Assembly (NCBI RefSeq): GCF_000247695.1
Contig: NW_004624732.1
Coordinates: 43,834,194 to 43,898,193 of the forward strand
Length of the DNA: 64,000 nt
Reading direction: 5' to 3'
Source of the DNA: Heterocephalus glaber
Taxonomy: Eukaryota > Chordata > Mammalia > Rodentia > Bathyergidae
The position numbers were made by a program, and so were the translations under genes. Shown one piece after another: positions 39,645-52,487 of the stretch (positions within the stretch are counted from its first letter, which is position 1; each line of letters starts with the position of its first letter). The notes under the pieces were generated by a model that saw only the letters and a list, made by a program, of their open reading frames with translations, did not search any database and was not told the DNA's origin.

Positions 39645-40635
39645 TCGATCTCCATATCACTTTCCTTTTCTGATTACTGTAACCCATTTGTCCTTCACCC
39701 ACAGACATACAGGTTGAAGCTCTGCAGCCCCTGGCCCATGCTCTATCCCTCAAATGCTGACATTTTGATTTGCACAATTATGTTCAATGCCTTGTTCTAC
39801 ATTCCTGCTGCCTCCAAATAGAAGACTCTCCCATACAATGACAAAGAGAGGCTTTTCTCTAGTGTCCTGTTAGGCACACTTAGTTTGCAAGATCTACCCT
39901 ATAAGATAACTCAATACATCTTTTCAGGTAGGCTAAGAACTAGTTACAGTGGAATCCACAAAAGGAAAGTTACCTGAAATTCTAAGATGTTCCTCAGAAA
40001 TTTCAAGGAAGTAAAAGGGGTTGGAATATAGAGATAAGCTACTTGAAGGCAGAAGAAAAAAGTCAACAACAAACTTGAACCAAGACTGTCACATTTTAAA
40101 GATGACTTGCTTCATACAGAAGGTTAGTATTCTACTCATATCTCTTCCTCTTCTCTAACTGTAAATTCTACCTACCTGATAAAAGGAGGAAGAGCCAGAG
40201 AAACTCATCTCACCATAAGACTTTCTTGATTATCTAAATCATCAAAGCTGGCATTTGAGTATGAAAAATAGAAAATATAGAAAAGTATAGTCAGACTTTC
40301 AGATTACCCTCAAGTAGCCAACACACATGAGCTAGAATAAAAGCCTCCTACATTGTGAGTACTTTGACAGCAAGAATATTTGTATAACTTTTAAGTGAAA
40401 CAATCCTCTCATTTTCAAATAAAACAGAATATCCCTTTGCTGATGGTAGAGTAAAAAGAGCATGAATGAGGAACTTGAGTTTTACTTCTGTTCACCACTT
40501 AAAGGTACTCTAACTTTGCACAAATAACTTAATCTCTCTTGGTATACTTCCACATATGTTCACTGAATACAATATGCTTTGTTCTTCCAACTGTTTTGGA
40601 ACATTCACTGACATTTTGACTGAGTACTGCTATAC
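39645..40635. other. Intron, nothing firm
   Basis: 40420-40570 (CTTTGCACAAATAACTTAAT, TCTCTCTTGGTATACTTCC) is probably another diverged MIR. The rest is unassigned. Confidence 0.4.
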
Positions 40636-40639
40636 CTTG

Positions 40640-41010
40640 GGTAAGTATTCCCCAAAGGCCCATGTGTTGAAGACATGGTCACCATATCTTCACAGTGGTA
40701 ACGTTGGGAGACAGTGGAACATTTAGTAAGTGGGGCCTAGAGAAAGGAAGTTATGTCACTGGGGGTGTATGCTCTTGATGAGGACATCAGGACACTGACC
40801 TTCCCATATCTCTCCTTGGACACAGGGAGGTAGGTGTCCTTCCCTGCCACATGCTCCTATCATGATGTACTACCTTGCCATAGCCCAAAAGCAACAGACC
40901 AACTGACAATGGACTAAGACTTCCAAAACTGTAAACCAAAATAAACTTTCTCATCATAAGTTGATCATATCAAACATTTTGTCACTATAAATAAAAGCTG
41001 ACTAATACAG
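40640..41010 (+). mobile_element. MaLR-like solo LTR
   Basis: CCCCAAAGGCCCATGTGTTG, GTGGGGCCTAGAGAAAGGAA, CATGATGTACTACCTTGCC, ACTGTAAACCAAAATAAACT and finally AAAGCTGACTAATACAGG. The AATAAA signal near the 3' end and the CTGACTAATACA terminus are typical of MaLR/ERVL LTRs. No internal region flanks it. Confidence 0.7.
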
Positions 41011-41097
41011 GTACACAGAATGGTTACGGGAGGCTAGTCTGTTATTACTATAGGGATTTAAGGCATGACCATAAATAACCTATTGAGGAGAATCTTT

Positions 41098-41187
41098 ATT
41101 TATTTATTTTTTGGTACCAGGGATCCAACTCGGGTCCTTGTGCTTGCGAGGCAGGAGGCGGAACCACTGAGCTAAATCCCCAGCCCA
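41098..41187 (-). mobile_element. ID-type SINE with target-site duplication
   Basis: Plus-strand order TTTTGGTACCAGGGATCCAA, TTGCGAGGCAGGAGGCGG, GAGCTAAATCCCCAGCC. GAGAATCTTT flanks at 41088-41097 and 41194-41203. Full length. Confidence 0.92.
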
Positions 41188-41204
41188 AATGATGAGAATC
41201 TTTT

Positions 41205-43455
41205 AGAAGATACTGGAGCAGTTTTAGTATGAATGGATTCTCTTAACAATACATATATTATTACTACATATGGAATTGCAAGTATCCTAGCAACAAACCT
41301 CTAAAAATTTTAACTTTGATTTTCTACTATGGTTTAGGTATCTTTTACCACACTATGTATATGATGTAATTAAGCTGACTGTACCTAAAGATAACTAATA
41401 ATAGAAACATAAACCATCCCTCAGTTCTATGCCTACATGAGCACAGAGAACTAGAGTTATACCTCAGTAGGCCTGATGCAAAGACAGCTGAAGAAAACCT
41501 GAGAGAACCACTAACTCACCCACAGAAATCAGGAAGTACACATAAGCAACAGCCACTTACTTTTCCATGCTTATTTTTTGAAAAGGAGTTAAATTTTAAT
41601 AGATAAGGGCCCAGTGTTGTTTCTGTAACTTGCACACAGGTTTCTTCCTGGATCAAACTCATAAAACAGTAAATACTTGGGTATCCTATGAAGGGAATCT
41701 TTGCTTCTACTATGTCCTTACAAATAATTTCAGAGAGACAGAATAATTTGTATTCTTCATTGTGAAGTTATATTCCTAATATCCTGAGAAAGGTAATTAT
41801 TTTAATATTCTTATTCACAAAAATGAAGCATACCCAGAGTACGACAAGGGGAGCACAGTTAGAAATACTGTTCAGTGGATTTATTCCTGTGAAGATGAAA
41901 ACATACAAGGGAACAAAGGAGAAAACACAATTTAAGACTATATCTAAGTCAGAATATCTTAAAGCCAAAATTATACTAAAAGCTCATTGTCTTTTTTTTT
42001 CCTTTCAGTTAGAAGATACACAATTTGACTGATGGCATTTTTTCCACATTGGTGACATTTAAAATGGAAACCAAAAAAAAAAAGTTGGGGGGGTGGCTGT
42101 AATAACACAAAGAAATATTTTACATGTGCAAAAATATTTCATTAATGTAAGTAAGTCAAAGAATCTTCCTGTCCTGGAGAAATATTTCTTTTTTAAAGTG
42201 TTTTCTGAACTATTAAAAACACTAGAGTTCTCAGAGTTTAGCTACAAATAAATGGGTATTAATTATTTCATCAAATAATAAAATGAAATAATGTTGTTGA
42301 ACATAGATATAAAATTCTCAAGTATTTGCATCAAATAATTAGCATTTTTAAATTCAGATGACTATCAATAATCTCTGGTTTAACCAAGTTTCTGTGTTGC
42401 ACAGTCAAAAAACTACTTGTCCTTGTAAAAGGGAGGTAGTTACTGCCTTTAGGTTTTAGGTACTGAGATCCTGTTCACTGATGATCAATACAGATTTTTG
42501 CTTTTACTCTGAATATTTGTTTTCCTAGCTGAAGTAAAGAGCTAGCTCATGTATGACTTGTTTAACTATTGATAACAATATAGATATGTGGTATTTGAAA
42601 GTAAGAAAACTGCCTTTTATTCAACAGAAAGTGATACATTTAACATTGAAGTATAGTGATCCACTAGAGGTGGAAAATGGGGGAAACTTAACTAAATTAC
42701 AGGGAAATTTCCATAACAGATTCACTAGTAATGCTGATTTAATAATGATTTCCTGTCATGAACTGTATTTATCATATACTGCCTCTCTGACATGACATTG
42801 TATTTAATGTTTTTGAGAGCCATGTTTTAATCAAATTAAACTCAAGGAAACTGATAGGTATCTGTTTGGCTCTTAGCTTTAGCTTCTGTTTCTTATTTAG
42901 TAACAAGGCTATTATTGCTGGAATCTTTATAAACACATTTTCTAGGATTGCAACAGGAGTGCAGCTTATGTTGTGAGGTCAGAAAAATGTGTGCCAGTGG
43001 TTTTCATGATCTATGCACAAAGTGCATTACAGAATTGTTTAATAAATTAAAGACATATAAAGCAAAATACGTTCTTTTCTCCCATGAGTTTAAGAATCTA
43101 AAAACACAATTTATTTTTAGATTGAAAAAATACTTTCATAGGAACTAAGTAACCAAGAATTACGTTCACAGAAAAGTTGGTACAATATTATTTGTTATTC
43201 ATAGGTATTTACATAAAACTAAAATGTTTAGTAATAATATTTACCAAGTAATTTTAATAACCTACATGAAATTTATGAAATTACTTTTTAAGATACAGTA
43301 TCTTACCTTCACTAAAACTATCAAATTAGATTTTTTTAAAACTTTCACTAGTACACTTTCGCAATACGTAATGGATACATTCACTGTAGGGAAGTGGTAC
43401 ATGTACCAACACATTTCATTCAACACATGTACATAACACATTTCAATTTTCCCCC
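41205..43455. other. AT-rich intron, nothing recognised
   Basis: No gene or RNA. 43390-43450 (GTACATGTACCAACACATT, ACATGTACATAACACATT) may be a minus-strand L1 tail like that at 47990. Confidence 0.35.
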
Positions 43456-43457
43456 TT

Positions 43458-43486
43458 TTATTTATTTATTTATTTATTTATTATTA
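43458..43486. repeat. (TTTA)n microsatellite
   Basis: Six to seven TTTA units. Confidence 0.9.
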
Positions 43487-43960
43487 TAAACATTCATTTC
43501 TTTATCTTATAAAATCTTATAAAGTTATCATTATAATCTCTTTCAAATGCAGACCATGAGAAAGCACTCTCTGACCCAAAATCTCTGATGGCAAATAATC
43601 TAGTAACAATCCAAAAGTCCAAACTGAGCATCAGGTAAGGGTAAAGTTATATACTCAAGTTAGATTTGTGTTAAAATTAAACTCATATTAAAAGTAGAAA
43701 TTAACAAAGTAAAAAGGAACTAAAAAGCAAGACTGACCTTTAACATTCTAATACTCCTCACATGAAAAAAGTATTTTCAGCTTAAAGGACTAAATAGTAA
43801 ATGAAATATGCAAAACCATTTTAATGTAGATGTAATAATATGTATTTTTGCATTCACATAAGCTTTTGCATAATATAAGTAATTATACATTAATTTCCTT
43901 AGTAAGTAACTGTGGCTGCAAGGCTTCCTCTTTCAGAGTACCTTAAGAATTTCATAGGTT

Positions 43961-44110
43961 AGCCAGGCCTAGTGGAGCATTCCTGTAATCCCAACACTTA
44001 GGAGGCTGAGGCAGGTGAGTTCCAGGCTAGTCTGGGTTATATGGTGAGTTCAAGGCCAGCCTGAGCTACATGACAAGACCCTTTCTCAAAAAAATAAATA
44101 AATAAAACAA
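43961..44110 (+). mobile_element. B1 SINE with 29-bp internal duplication
   Basis: AGCCAGGCCTAGTGGAGC, GTAATCCCAACACTTAGG, then two adjacent related units, GAGTTCCAGGCTAGTCTGGG and GAGTTCAAGGCCAGCCTGAG, then CAAGACCCTTTCTC and an A-rich tail. The two units are the known rodent B1 internal duplication. Confidence 0.85.
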
Positions 44111-44114
44111 AAAA

Positions 44115-45980
44115 TGCTATAGGGCATGCATGACAGTCACTGATAACCAGGTTGGATGTAATCAATTGAACTGGAACTGAATTATAAATAGGTGAGTTAT
44201 ATCTACAAAAAGTCTATCAGGGATATTTTTATAAAGTACATATTACATGGAAAAAGGGAATAAATACTTTTCAAATGCCTGTATACAAGAATAGAAAATC
44301 TTTGAAACTATTATTCATCAATAGTTAAGATTTCCATGGAATTTTTTTTCTTGCAAGCATTATAACACTAGATCCAAGTCCAAGAAATCTAAGGAAAATT
44401 TGTCACTGTTATTAGTGAGACTCATTTTTAATATTTCAGTGTTTATGTATAGGTTCGTTCTACATTCTTCAAGCTTAATATTGATAAAATATTTTATTAA
44501 CAATTTAAAGGTTGGGTTTCAGGTGAGCAGAATAAATACACTATGTTTATAAGCACAAAATATACTTTTAAACCAACTTTTAAAATTTCACTAGATCTTT
44601 CAACATTTGTTTGAAATCCTTACAAGATATTCATCTATTTGTGGCATCATATAGGTCTGTCTCCCCATCTGTCTATGTTTTTCATGAAGACTAGTATCTG
44701 GTACATTTTTTTCCCTTCTCCACATTAGTAGCTGTTCATTGGCCCACTACTATGCCATTTCTGTAATACTTGTTCAACAGTTTTTATTGATCATTTTTAA
44801 TAAAATGCAAGTTTTCTTTTATAAGACAAGGAGACAAGTAATCAATGTATTTAATCTAATTTTGACTAAATTTTACTCTGTATGGTTAGAAAATTAATGT
44901 TATCAAAATCCATTATTGTCACAATAAATAATTACAATGGCAGTATGACATAAAACTAAAATCTAAAACAGTGCAGTTTCTCAAAATAATATTTACATGG
45001 TTATTCATCTTAGCTACTTATCCTTATCTTCCCAAAAGTAACCTGCTTATATTACATGGCCAGATTTGTTCAGGAATTCACACTATGTATGTATGGACAT
45101 CTTGAAGAATCCTTTTCTAACAGGAAATCCTGACAGTGCCTCCCCAGCCCCCAACTCTCTTGGTAGCCTGACTCCAGCACAGGCTCATCTGGTTTAACTA
45201 AAATCATTGCATTATTTGGCAGTGGTTTCTTCATACGTGGCACTTAGAGCTCACTGAAGCTCAAACAGCACAGGAAATGCAAATCATACAAACCACCCTC
45301 ACGATGGCGATGTACAGTGGCGTGATTGAACGGCGGTACGCACGGCTCGTGGGCTGACCACATGAAAGGAGACATTTAGAGGCCAGATGAGCAAAAGCTG
45401 GGATAAGTTAGAGAGTATGTGTGAGCTTCAAAGCTGGATAACATTCTTATTTAAACTAGAAGGGTTTTTTTTCTTTTATTAATAACACCTGCCCAAAGTT
45501 CTTTACATTGAACGAAGTGACAGAGGTAGAAAAAGTTAAAACATGCACTATACTAAATATCAGTGGGCCAGTATTTCTTTTTCTAAAACCCAGGTACAGT
45601 TTAAAAAGTGGAATATTTTCGATATACTTTTTCGTAAGATTTTCTACAAGTGTTAACAATTACTGAAAATATTATTCAGTCAGCTTAACACACATACACA
45701 AAAAGATAACCTTACTCCCAAAATGTCAGATTTATTTGCCACATGTTAATAAAATTAGTTCCTCCAACAAAAAACAAGGAGCTCTAATGCTTAGGAATTC
45801 TTCAACAGAAGCTATAGGAGACTATAGTATTTGTTATTAAGAAAATAGGTAAATGAGGCTAATATGGTAACTAGAGCATAGAAATCACTATAGAAACTTT
45901 TCTGTTTTGTAAAAGATTATTTTTCAGATGTTCCTAGTTTATCACCAAGTAAAGAAAGTGTGACTATTAAAAACATGAAA
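44115..45980. other. Intron with an isolated CpG-dense patch
   Basis: Mostly AT-rich. At 45302-45349 eight CpG occur within 48 bp, set in a 250-bp segment (45120-45370) of balanced composition. No promoter, exon or repeat could be assigned to it. Confidence 0.4.
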
Positions 45981-45982
45981 TA

Positions 45983-46092
45983 GGGCCGGGGATTTAGCTC
46001 AGTGGTTCCACCGCCTGCCTTGCAAGCGCAAGGTCCCGAGTTCAATCTCCGGTACCAAAAAAAAACAACAAAAAACAAACAAACAAACAAAA
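45983..46092 (+). mobile_element. ID-type SINE, young full-length copy
   Basis: GGGCCGGGGATTTAGCTCAG, CCGCCTGCCTTGCAAGCGC, GTCCCGAGTTCAATCTCCGG, TACC and an A-rich (CAAA)n tail. ATGAAATA flanks at 45975-45982 and 46093-46100. A-box (TTAGCTCAGTGG) and B-box (GAGTTCAATCTC) of RNA polymerase III are clear. Confidence 0.93.
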
Positions 46093-46099
46093 ATGAAAT

Positions 46100-46700
46100 A
46101 AAATAATTAAAAGACACATTCAATTTTATGTTTGTTCAGCATTTTAAATTATTTTCCAAAGCCCCTTAAATATCTATTATTTCATTTGCATACAGGCTTT
46201 AAAACACCAGGAATATCAATAAAGCACTTAACTCCTTTTCAGCTAGAAGGTTAAATAAATGAATAAAGAAGTTAGAAGTTTAAATAAACTAGTAAGAAAT
46301 CTAATGCTTTTGGTCTAGAAATCAGAAAACCTTCCTATGAATAGTCATATGCTACTGAACTAATCACTCTCTAAAAATTAACTTTATCTACAAAAACAGT
46401 GCTATTACCATCATTTCTGACCCTTGTATACCTTCGCCTGAGAGACAAAATGATATAGTCAGTGATAAAATTGTGTGCTTCTAAACCAATGTAAAGAAAT
46501 AATGTGCTACTTATAAGACACAGTGTGCCAGGCTCTGTTAGTCTTCTTATATACATCTCTCTTAGTTCAGTTTTATCTCTATAACATTTATGTTTAGAAG
46601 CATAAAGTAGGTACTACTACTATTTTTAAAAGAAAACTGAGTCTCAGAAAAGCAAGGCAATTTCCTCAAATTCTTATGGCTATTAAATACCAATACTGAA
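46100..46700 (+). repeat. MIR/L2-like remnant region
   Basis: 46520-46690 has GTGTGCCAGGCTCTGTTAG, AAGTAGGTACTACTAC and AAACTGAGTCTCAGAAAAGC, which follow the ancient MIR3-like order. The other parts are unassigned. Confidence 0.5.
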
Positions 46701-46720
46701 CATACACAGATTAAACTATC

Positions 46721-46812
46721 CTAAACATAAGCAATGGCTACCAGAAAGAATGCTAGAAACCATAATCTAAACTTAGGCAATGGCTACCAGAAAGAGTGCT
46801 AAGATCCATAAC
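46721..46812 (+). repeat. Tandem duplication, unit 46 bp
   Basis: Two direct copies share GCAATGGCTACCAGAAAGA (46731 and 46777) and start CTAAAC[A/T]TA[A/G]G. They differ at a few positions only. Confidence 0.9.
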
Positions 46813-47985
46813 CTCCTCTGATGTCCCCAGGACTTCACTTATTGGTGTTAAGAATTTCTGACTGAAAACAAGAGAAATAAGCAGGTTTAAAGACTGTCTG
46901 GTTGCCAAAGGTTTACCTTTCTGAGCCAAGGAACACTACTTTTATGTATAGCATCTAAGAAGCAAAGCAAGGGTTAACTGTTTGTATTTTGCTTGGTTTT
47001 ATTTATAGATAGCTTGTGAAAGCCTATGAGAAGTTTGGTTATTTTAAGATAAAACATAAACCTGTGAGCTGATAATTGCTTGCATTTGTAAAAAGGGACA
47101 TCTACAGATATATATAGTTTATAGAAAAAAGCATGCACTTTTATACAAGTGGCATGCTGACAGCAAATATCTGACCATATAATACCAGATCAACTGATAA
47201 ATGAAGAAAAGTCAATGTAGAAGCTACCTAACAGCAGGTATTCGATCAGTTGAAACATGATGTTCACTCATAGCTAGAAAAAGTATGAAGTAGCTTATGA
47301 CAAAGCCTAGAAGAGTGTGGTCAATACACCAGCAGAAATATTAAAGTACTACTTCTGTCTTCATTTATTGGAAATCTCGGGGGATCCTACTACTAGAAAC
47401 ACATAACCTTAATCCATCTAAAGGAAATTTGATGGATGAATATTATGCTGTAATCTGAAGGTCAGAGATTTGAAAGCCTCTAGTTATATCATATCCTGTT
47501 TTATATGGGAAACATAAAAATCAGGTACTGAGAAGCCATGAGTTCAAGGTTTTCTAGATTGTGATTCTAGAGGGGGAAGTCACTTCTTGTAAAATAAATT
47601 TAAAATTGCATTCTGAGGAAGAAACAATCATTTGGACTGAGTCAGGAAATAAAGTATGCAAACATATGGATTCAAAATATTTAAAATTTCTAGGTAAGAC
47701 CAAACTACTATATGGATTTGTGTGGGTTTTGTTGTCATTTTATTTTGAATAAAGAAAATAGAGGTCATTAGCCCTCAAATTACCCATGAAAATTATGAAC
47801 AGTCCCACTGTGAGACTTTCTAGTGGGAAAGCAAAGCTACATCTGATCTCTTGATATATGAGCCTGTTTTTCCTTATTTGCCTTCAGTGGTACTGATTAA
47901 CTTAATCATTTCTTACCTTTGTCTTTAAGTTATTTCAGATTCTTTCAGAACTTTTTGTCAAGCCTGATTTTTTATACTTTTTCTT
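46813..47985. other. Intron, nothing recognised
   Basis: No gene, RNA or named repeat. The ORF at 47561-47752 has no family features. Confidence 0.4.
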
Positions 47986-47987
47986 TT

Positions 47988-48275
47988 TATTAGTACATGT
48001 TTGCAGTACAAAATGTTTACATTCCTTATGTAGAGTTGGTACACATACATAACACATCTTAGTTATTTTTCATCATGAATCCCTCCCCTCGTTTCCCCCT
48101 CTCTGAGTCTCTTCCTCCCCTTTCCATCTGAGAAAGATCTTTCTCCCTATTTCCTATTACCTATTTTTATTTTGCTCTTTACTTATATTTTGGGTTTCTC
48201 ATAGGAGAGAAACAATGCAATATTTAAGCTTTGTGTCTAATTTATTTCACTTAACATTATGGTGAAAAACATGGG
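47988..48275 (-). mobile_element. L1 3' UTR fragment (minus orientation)
   Basis: TATTAGTACATGTTTGCAG is the reverse complement of an L1 end. A polypyrimidine stretch (CCCTCCCCTCGTTTCCCCC) and CATTATGGTGAAAAAC follow, matching the reverse order of the 33000-33275 L1 tail. Confidence 0.8.
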
Positions 48276-48279
48276 ATGC

Positions 48280-48913
48280 TTCACAAATTTACCTGTTATT
48301 AAATTCTGCCATTGTTTTCTAGGTGCTATTAAATTGTAACATTAGAGTCATGTTATAGAATTCAACAGTAACACTCAGAAGCCACAAGGAAATGTCATCA
48401 TCTAACTCTGGTTTTTAACAACTCATTTAATCTCTCCAGACCTCCCTTTACTGAGCTGTAAAATGAAAGCAGTTTGATTAGAATTATCAAGTTCTGAGTA
48501 TGTTACTATCTGTCATTTCATCTTGATGTCAGATATTAGTATCTAAAGATCTTTATTACCATAAAAGAAAAAAGTAACAGCACAGAAAAAATTATATAAT
48601 AAGAAGCAAATCAATAACATTTTACTCATACTACTACATGGACAACTACAATATTACTGCCAAGTCACTGGTAATTTTTTGTTGCATATAAACAAACTAA
48701 GATACAACAGCTGACAACAAAAAGAGACTGGAGTGATAAAGCTACAAGCTAGAGAATTCCAAGGATTGCAGGAAACTAGCAGAAGCTAGGAAGAGGCAAG
48801 AAAGAACTCTCTCCTAGACATTTCAGAGGACACATGATTCTGGTAACATCTGATTTTGTATTTCTAACATACAGAACTGTGAGAGAACAAGTTCTAGTAT
48901 TAACCCTTAGGAC
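48280..48913. other. Intron with a MIR-like remnant
   Basis: 48410-48480 (CAACTCATTTAATCTCTCC, TGAGCTGTAAAATGAAAGC) resembles a MIR core. Otherwise unassigned. Confidence 0.4.
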
Positions 48914-48998
48914 ATTTTTTGGGGTACTGGGGATCGAACTCAGGGCCTTGTGCTTGCAAGGCAGGCACGGTGCCACTGAGCTAAATCCCCCAGAGTCC
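48914..48998 (-). mobile_element. ID-type SINE
   Basis: GGGGTACTGGGGATCGAACT, TTGCAAGGCAGGCACGGTG and CACTGAGCTAAATCCCCC on the plus strand are the reverse complement of the family. CCTTAGGA-like duplications flank it. Confidence 0.9.
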
Positions 48999-48999
48999 C

Positions 49000-50138
49000 A
49001 ACCTTAGGAAATTAATACAGATGGTCACATCAGTACAAGAGAATTCTGGCAAATGAAAAGCTACTAGAAAGCTAAGAATTCTTAGTGAAACCAAATGATA
49101 AGCAATACATTATTACTTTTTTAAAAGTTTCATGACATTGAAAAGTAGTGTTTTTGAATGGAATAATCCATAGGCTACCATCTTTTTATCCTTTTCCTTT
49201 TTTTTTTTTTTTTTTGGTAATTGCTTAATTTTTTTCCATCTACCATTAATTTAGTTTGAAAATGGACAAACCATATGACTTCAGAACATGTGAATTTCCA
49301 TTCCTATAAAATGAGATATAATGGAGTAATTTACCATGTGTACATGCAAAATTAATCATATGCATTTTGCATGCATATTTACACATGCAAAATATAATCA
49401 TATAATCACATTTGATTGATCATATAACAAATTCCTTTTACAAACAGTCCAATAAAGATAGACAGATAAGCAGACTGATAGATATGAATAAGGTACAGAT
49501 AGAGACTGAGAGTTATAAAATCTCTGATACTGCAAGGAATAATTATATCTTGTCTAACACCTACAGACTAAAGCATAATCAGTTATTTCAAAACTAAATT
49601 TCACTTGAGTATTTAAATCTCTAAAAGAGCAAAAAGTATACAATATCATTCCTGAAAAGCATATGCATCATTTAAAAGAACAGGAAATTACTAATACAAA
49701 ACAATACTCCATGTAATTATTATTTTGTTTAGCAAGAATATATAATCTCTTCAATAACCCTTTATGTGGACAGAATGTTTCATATTACTATAATTATACC
49801 TTAAATGTAACAAAACAAAAAGAAATACCTAGCAAGTCAAACAAAGCCAATAAGATTTCTAGTTATACTTATAATGTTGAAATTATAAAGATAAAAATAT
49901 AAAAATATCTAATACTATTGTTTGTACTAAACCCCAACAGTGTATTTCAGACCATTATTTCAACCTTGGTTGTGCATTAGGAAGACTTGTAGGTATTCGA
50001 ACACCTGTACAAGTGCTGATGCTCAGTGTTTACCTACATAGCAGCAAATAGTGTTCTACACCACTCAGTGGGCACCATTCACGTAACAGTGCAATCTGCA
50101 AGATAGAGAACTAAACACTAAGTGAATACAAAGCCTTA
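49000..50138. other. AT-rich intron with a poly-T run
   Basis: A T-run of about 20 at 49197-49216 and ATGCATATT-rich sequence at 49340-49400. No gene seen. Confidence 0.4.
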
Positions 50139-50153
50139 AAGATACAAAGTGAG

Positions 50154-50240
50154 GGTCCAGTGATTTAGCTCAGTGGTTCTACCGCCTGCCTCGCAAGTAC
50201 AAGGTCCAGAATTCGATCCCCGGTACCAAAAAAAAAAAAA
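50154..50240 (+). mobile_element. ID-type SINE, young, perfect 14-bp TSD
   Basis: GTGATTTAGCTCAG-like start, CTACCGCCTGCCTCGCAAG, GAATTCGATCCCCGGTACC, poly-A. AGATACAAAGTGAG flanks at 50140-50153 and 50241-50254 without mismatch. Confidence 0.95.
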
Positions 50241-50510
50241 AGATACAAAGTGAGCCACTAAATGAACACTGATTAATCATTTCTCAAATAAAAAGCACCA
50301 AGCTTCAGCTCAGTAGGCAAAGGGCAGCTTGTACTGAGACTGCCTACACTGCATTATAAGCATGCTCTAGGCCTAAAAGATCACCATCTCTTTCCTTCAT
50401 TGCATAATCGGGTCCTATTACATATTTAGTATTTAAGGTAAATATAGTGTTTTAAGGTTAGACATATTTCATGATATTAAGAAATTATTTGGGACTTTTA
50501 TCAGGGTGAT

Positions 50511-50560
50511 GATATATTTGCAAACATGTACTAATAAAAAATAAATTTTTTTTTATTTTT
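50511..50560 (+). mobile_element. L1 extreme 3' end fragment
   Basis: GCAAACATGTACTAATAAAA and an A/T-rich tail match the last 45 bp of the 33275 L1 copy. A severely 5'-truncated insertion is likely. Confidence 0.5.
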
Positions 50561-50564
50561 AGAG

Positions 50565-51238
50565 ATATATATCACAATATATAGAACTACAAATGGAATG
50601 TCTGGGATTTGCTTCAATATATAACCTTAAGTAGGAAAGACCTAGACAGAGTAAATAGAAAAAGAATGGTTGTTTATTTGTAATTGTTGAAGGGTAAGTA
50701 GGCTTATTACATTTTTTTCCGTACTTTTATATGTTCAAAATTTTCCTTTAATGTGCTCACTTGCTCAGATCAGAAATAAGAAATTCAATGTACCCATGAT
50801 AAACAAGTCATCTTCACTAGAATAGAGAATATATTGATGATGGATAGGACTATCACAAGGTAAAGACCAAATGGTCATGTTTAACCATATGGATAAAAAT
50901 TTATTTGTTCACAAAATAACCAGTAACCACTGAAATCTTTGAATATCTGAACCAAGGTGATTCTAAGATGCTTTTACTTATGAAAATTGCTGAGGAATAG
51001 CTGAAGCAAAGGGAACCAAGAAGTACCTTTTACAACACACTATATATAATATGAGTAAAATCATCATACCCAAAAGTATATATTCTAAGAACTGTATCTT
51101 AGATGGGATAATACAATAAGCCACTAAAAATCACTGATGCCCTAGTAAAAATTAGGTCAAACTGTTAGTATTTCTAAATATATACAGTGATAAAAGTAAT
51201 ATTTTTATGTAGAAGGATAATGGTAATAATTAAAATAT
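50565..51238. other. Intron, nothing recognised
   Basis: AT-rich, unassigned. Confidence 0.4.
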
Positions 51239-51240
51239 AA

Positions 51241-51362
51241 AATGGGAATAGTGGCACACACCTGTCATCCCAGTACTTGGGAAGGTGAGGCAGGAAGATC
51301 ACAAATAAGAGGTCAGCCTGGGCTACATAGCAAGATGCTGCTTCATGAAATAAAACACAAGA
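51241..51362 (+). mobile_element. B1 SINE without internal duplication
   Basis: AATGGGAATAGTGGCACAC, CTGTCATCCCAGTACTTGG, GGTCAGCCTGGGCTACATAG, then CAAGATGCTGCTTCATG and an A-rich tail. One copy only of the GCCTGGGCTACATAG unit. Confidence 0.85.
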
Positions 51363-51374
51363 ACACAACAAAAT

Positions 51375-52070
51375 AATTAAAATCCAAAAGTGTTAGGAAA
51401 GCATTCTTCCAAGGGATAGTTGAAAATGTGTAAAAGGGCTATAAAAGTGAAGTAACATAACCTGAAAAAACACCGATATACTATTTCTTAATAGTACACA
51501 TGTAAATTCTCATCACTGGCATGTAAACAGGTAGATATTCCTAATTCACCCACTATTGTTCCTCTGTTGTTATCTTCCCCATCAAAAATTTTACACTTCC
51601 CAAACTGTCCCAGATTTTAACACTTCTAAGAAGTTCTTGTTTAATGATACGGTGTTTTTCTCACTGCATCTGTAGTTCAAAAACTAGAGTTTTCTGCCAG
51701 TGAACTAGCAAAGAAACATTTTATTTACCCTTGTATCACAGAAAAAGATGAGTCTCAGTATTTCTCTTTTATGGCTACTTGTCACTTTGAGCTCTGCCTA
51801 ATCTGCTTTAAATTAGTTATAACTATACCTTTTTCCACTTGAGAAAAACTCAAAAGAGAAAAGTGAAAGTCACTAAAATAGAGACCTTTCCTACTGTAGT
51901 GAACAGATCACCACACAACAAGAAGTATTTCTTCTAAAGTACAGCACAGTATTCATACAAACATCATAAAGTACTGAGTACTATAGCAGGAAGGGTTCTG
52001 CAATGTATAGAAAAGCAAAGGAGAAAACAAAAATAGAGAATGTAGAACCGTGCAAAGCAATTGCTAAAAA
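51375..52070. other. Intron, nothing recognised
   Basis: AT-rich, unassigned. Confidence 0.4.
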
Positions 52071-52073
52071 CTT

Positions 52074-52150
52074 GGGATGAGGGTATAGCTCAGTGGTAGG
52101 ACACATCCTTGGCATGTGCAAGGCTTGGGCTCAATCCCCAGCACCATGGA
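52074..52150 (+). mobile_element. ID-type SINE, canonical ID form
   Basis: GGGATGAGGGTATAGCTCAG, GTGGTAGGACACATCC, GGCATGTGCAAGGCTTGG and CTCAATCCCCAGCACC. It ends CAGCACC rather than GGTACC, so it belongs to the general rodent ID form. Confidence 0.88.
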
Positions 52151-52487
52151 GGGAGAGAAGGAGAACAGATGGATTTAAATACTACAGCTGGCTAAAAGTA
52201 TATGTCATACAAATTTTATTAATAATTCTTAATGTTGCGATTTATTCACTCATTCAACAAATACGTATTGAACACTGAGAATTAATTCCTTGGAATAATG
52301 GTGAAAAAATGAAAAGCTTCAGCCTTCACAGAAATTAGAAATAATAAAATATTTCCAAAGCAAACCTATGATGATCTTTAGTTATAAAAATTCATAATTT
52401 TAAGTATCATAAAACCAGAAAATAACCCTAATGTGTACTTTAGATATGTTCTTTTGACATTTAGTTCCTCAACAATTCATGACTTAT

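Noticed and set aside
50154..50240. tRNA-like gene
   Set aside because: A and B boxes belong to the ID-type SINE; it has a poly-A tail and target-site duplication rather than a tRNA fold. The same holds for copies at 45983, 52074 and 61469.
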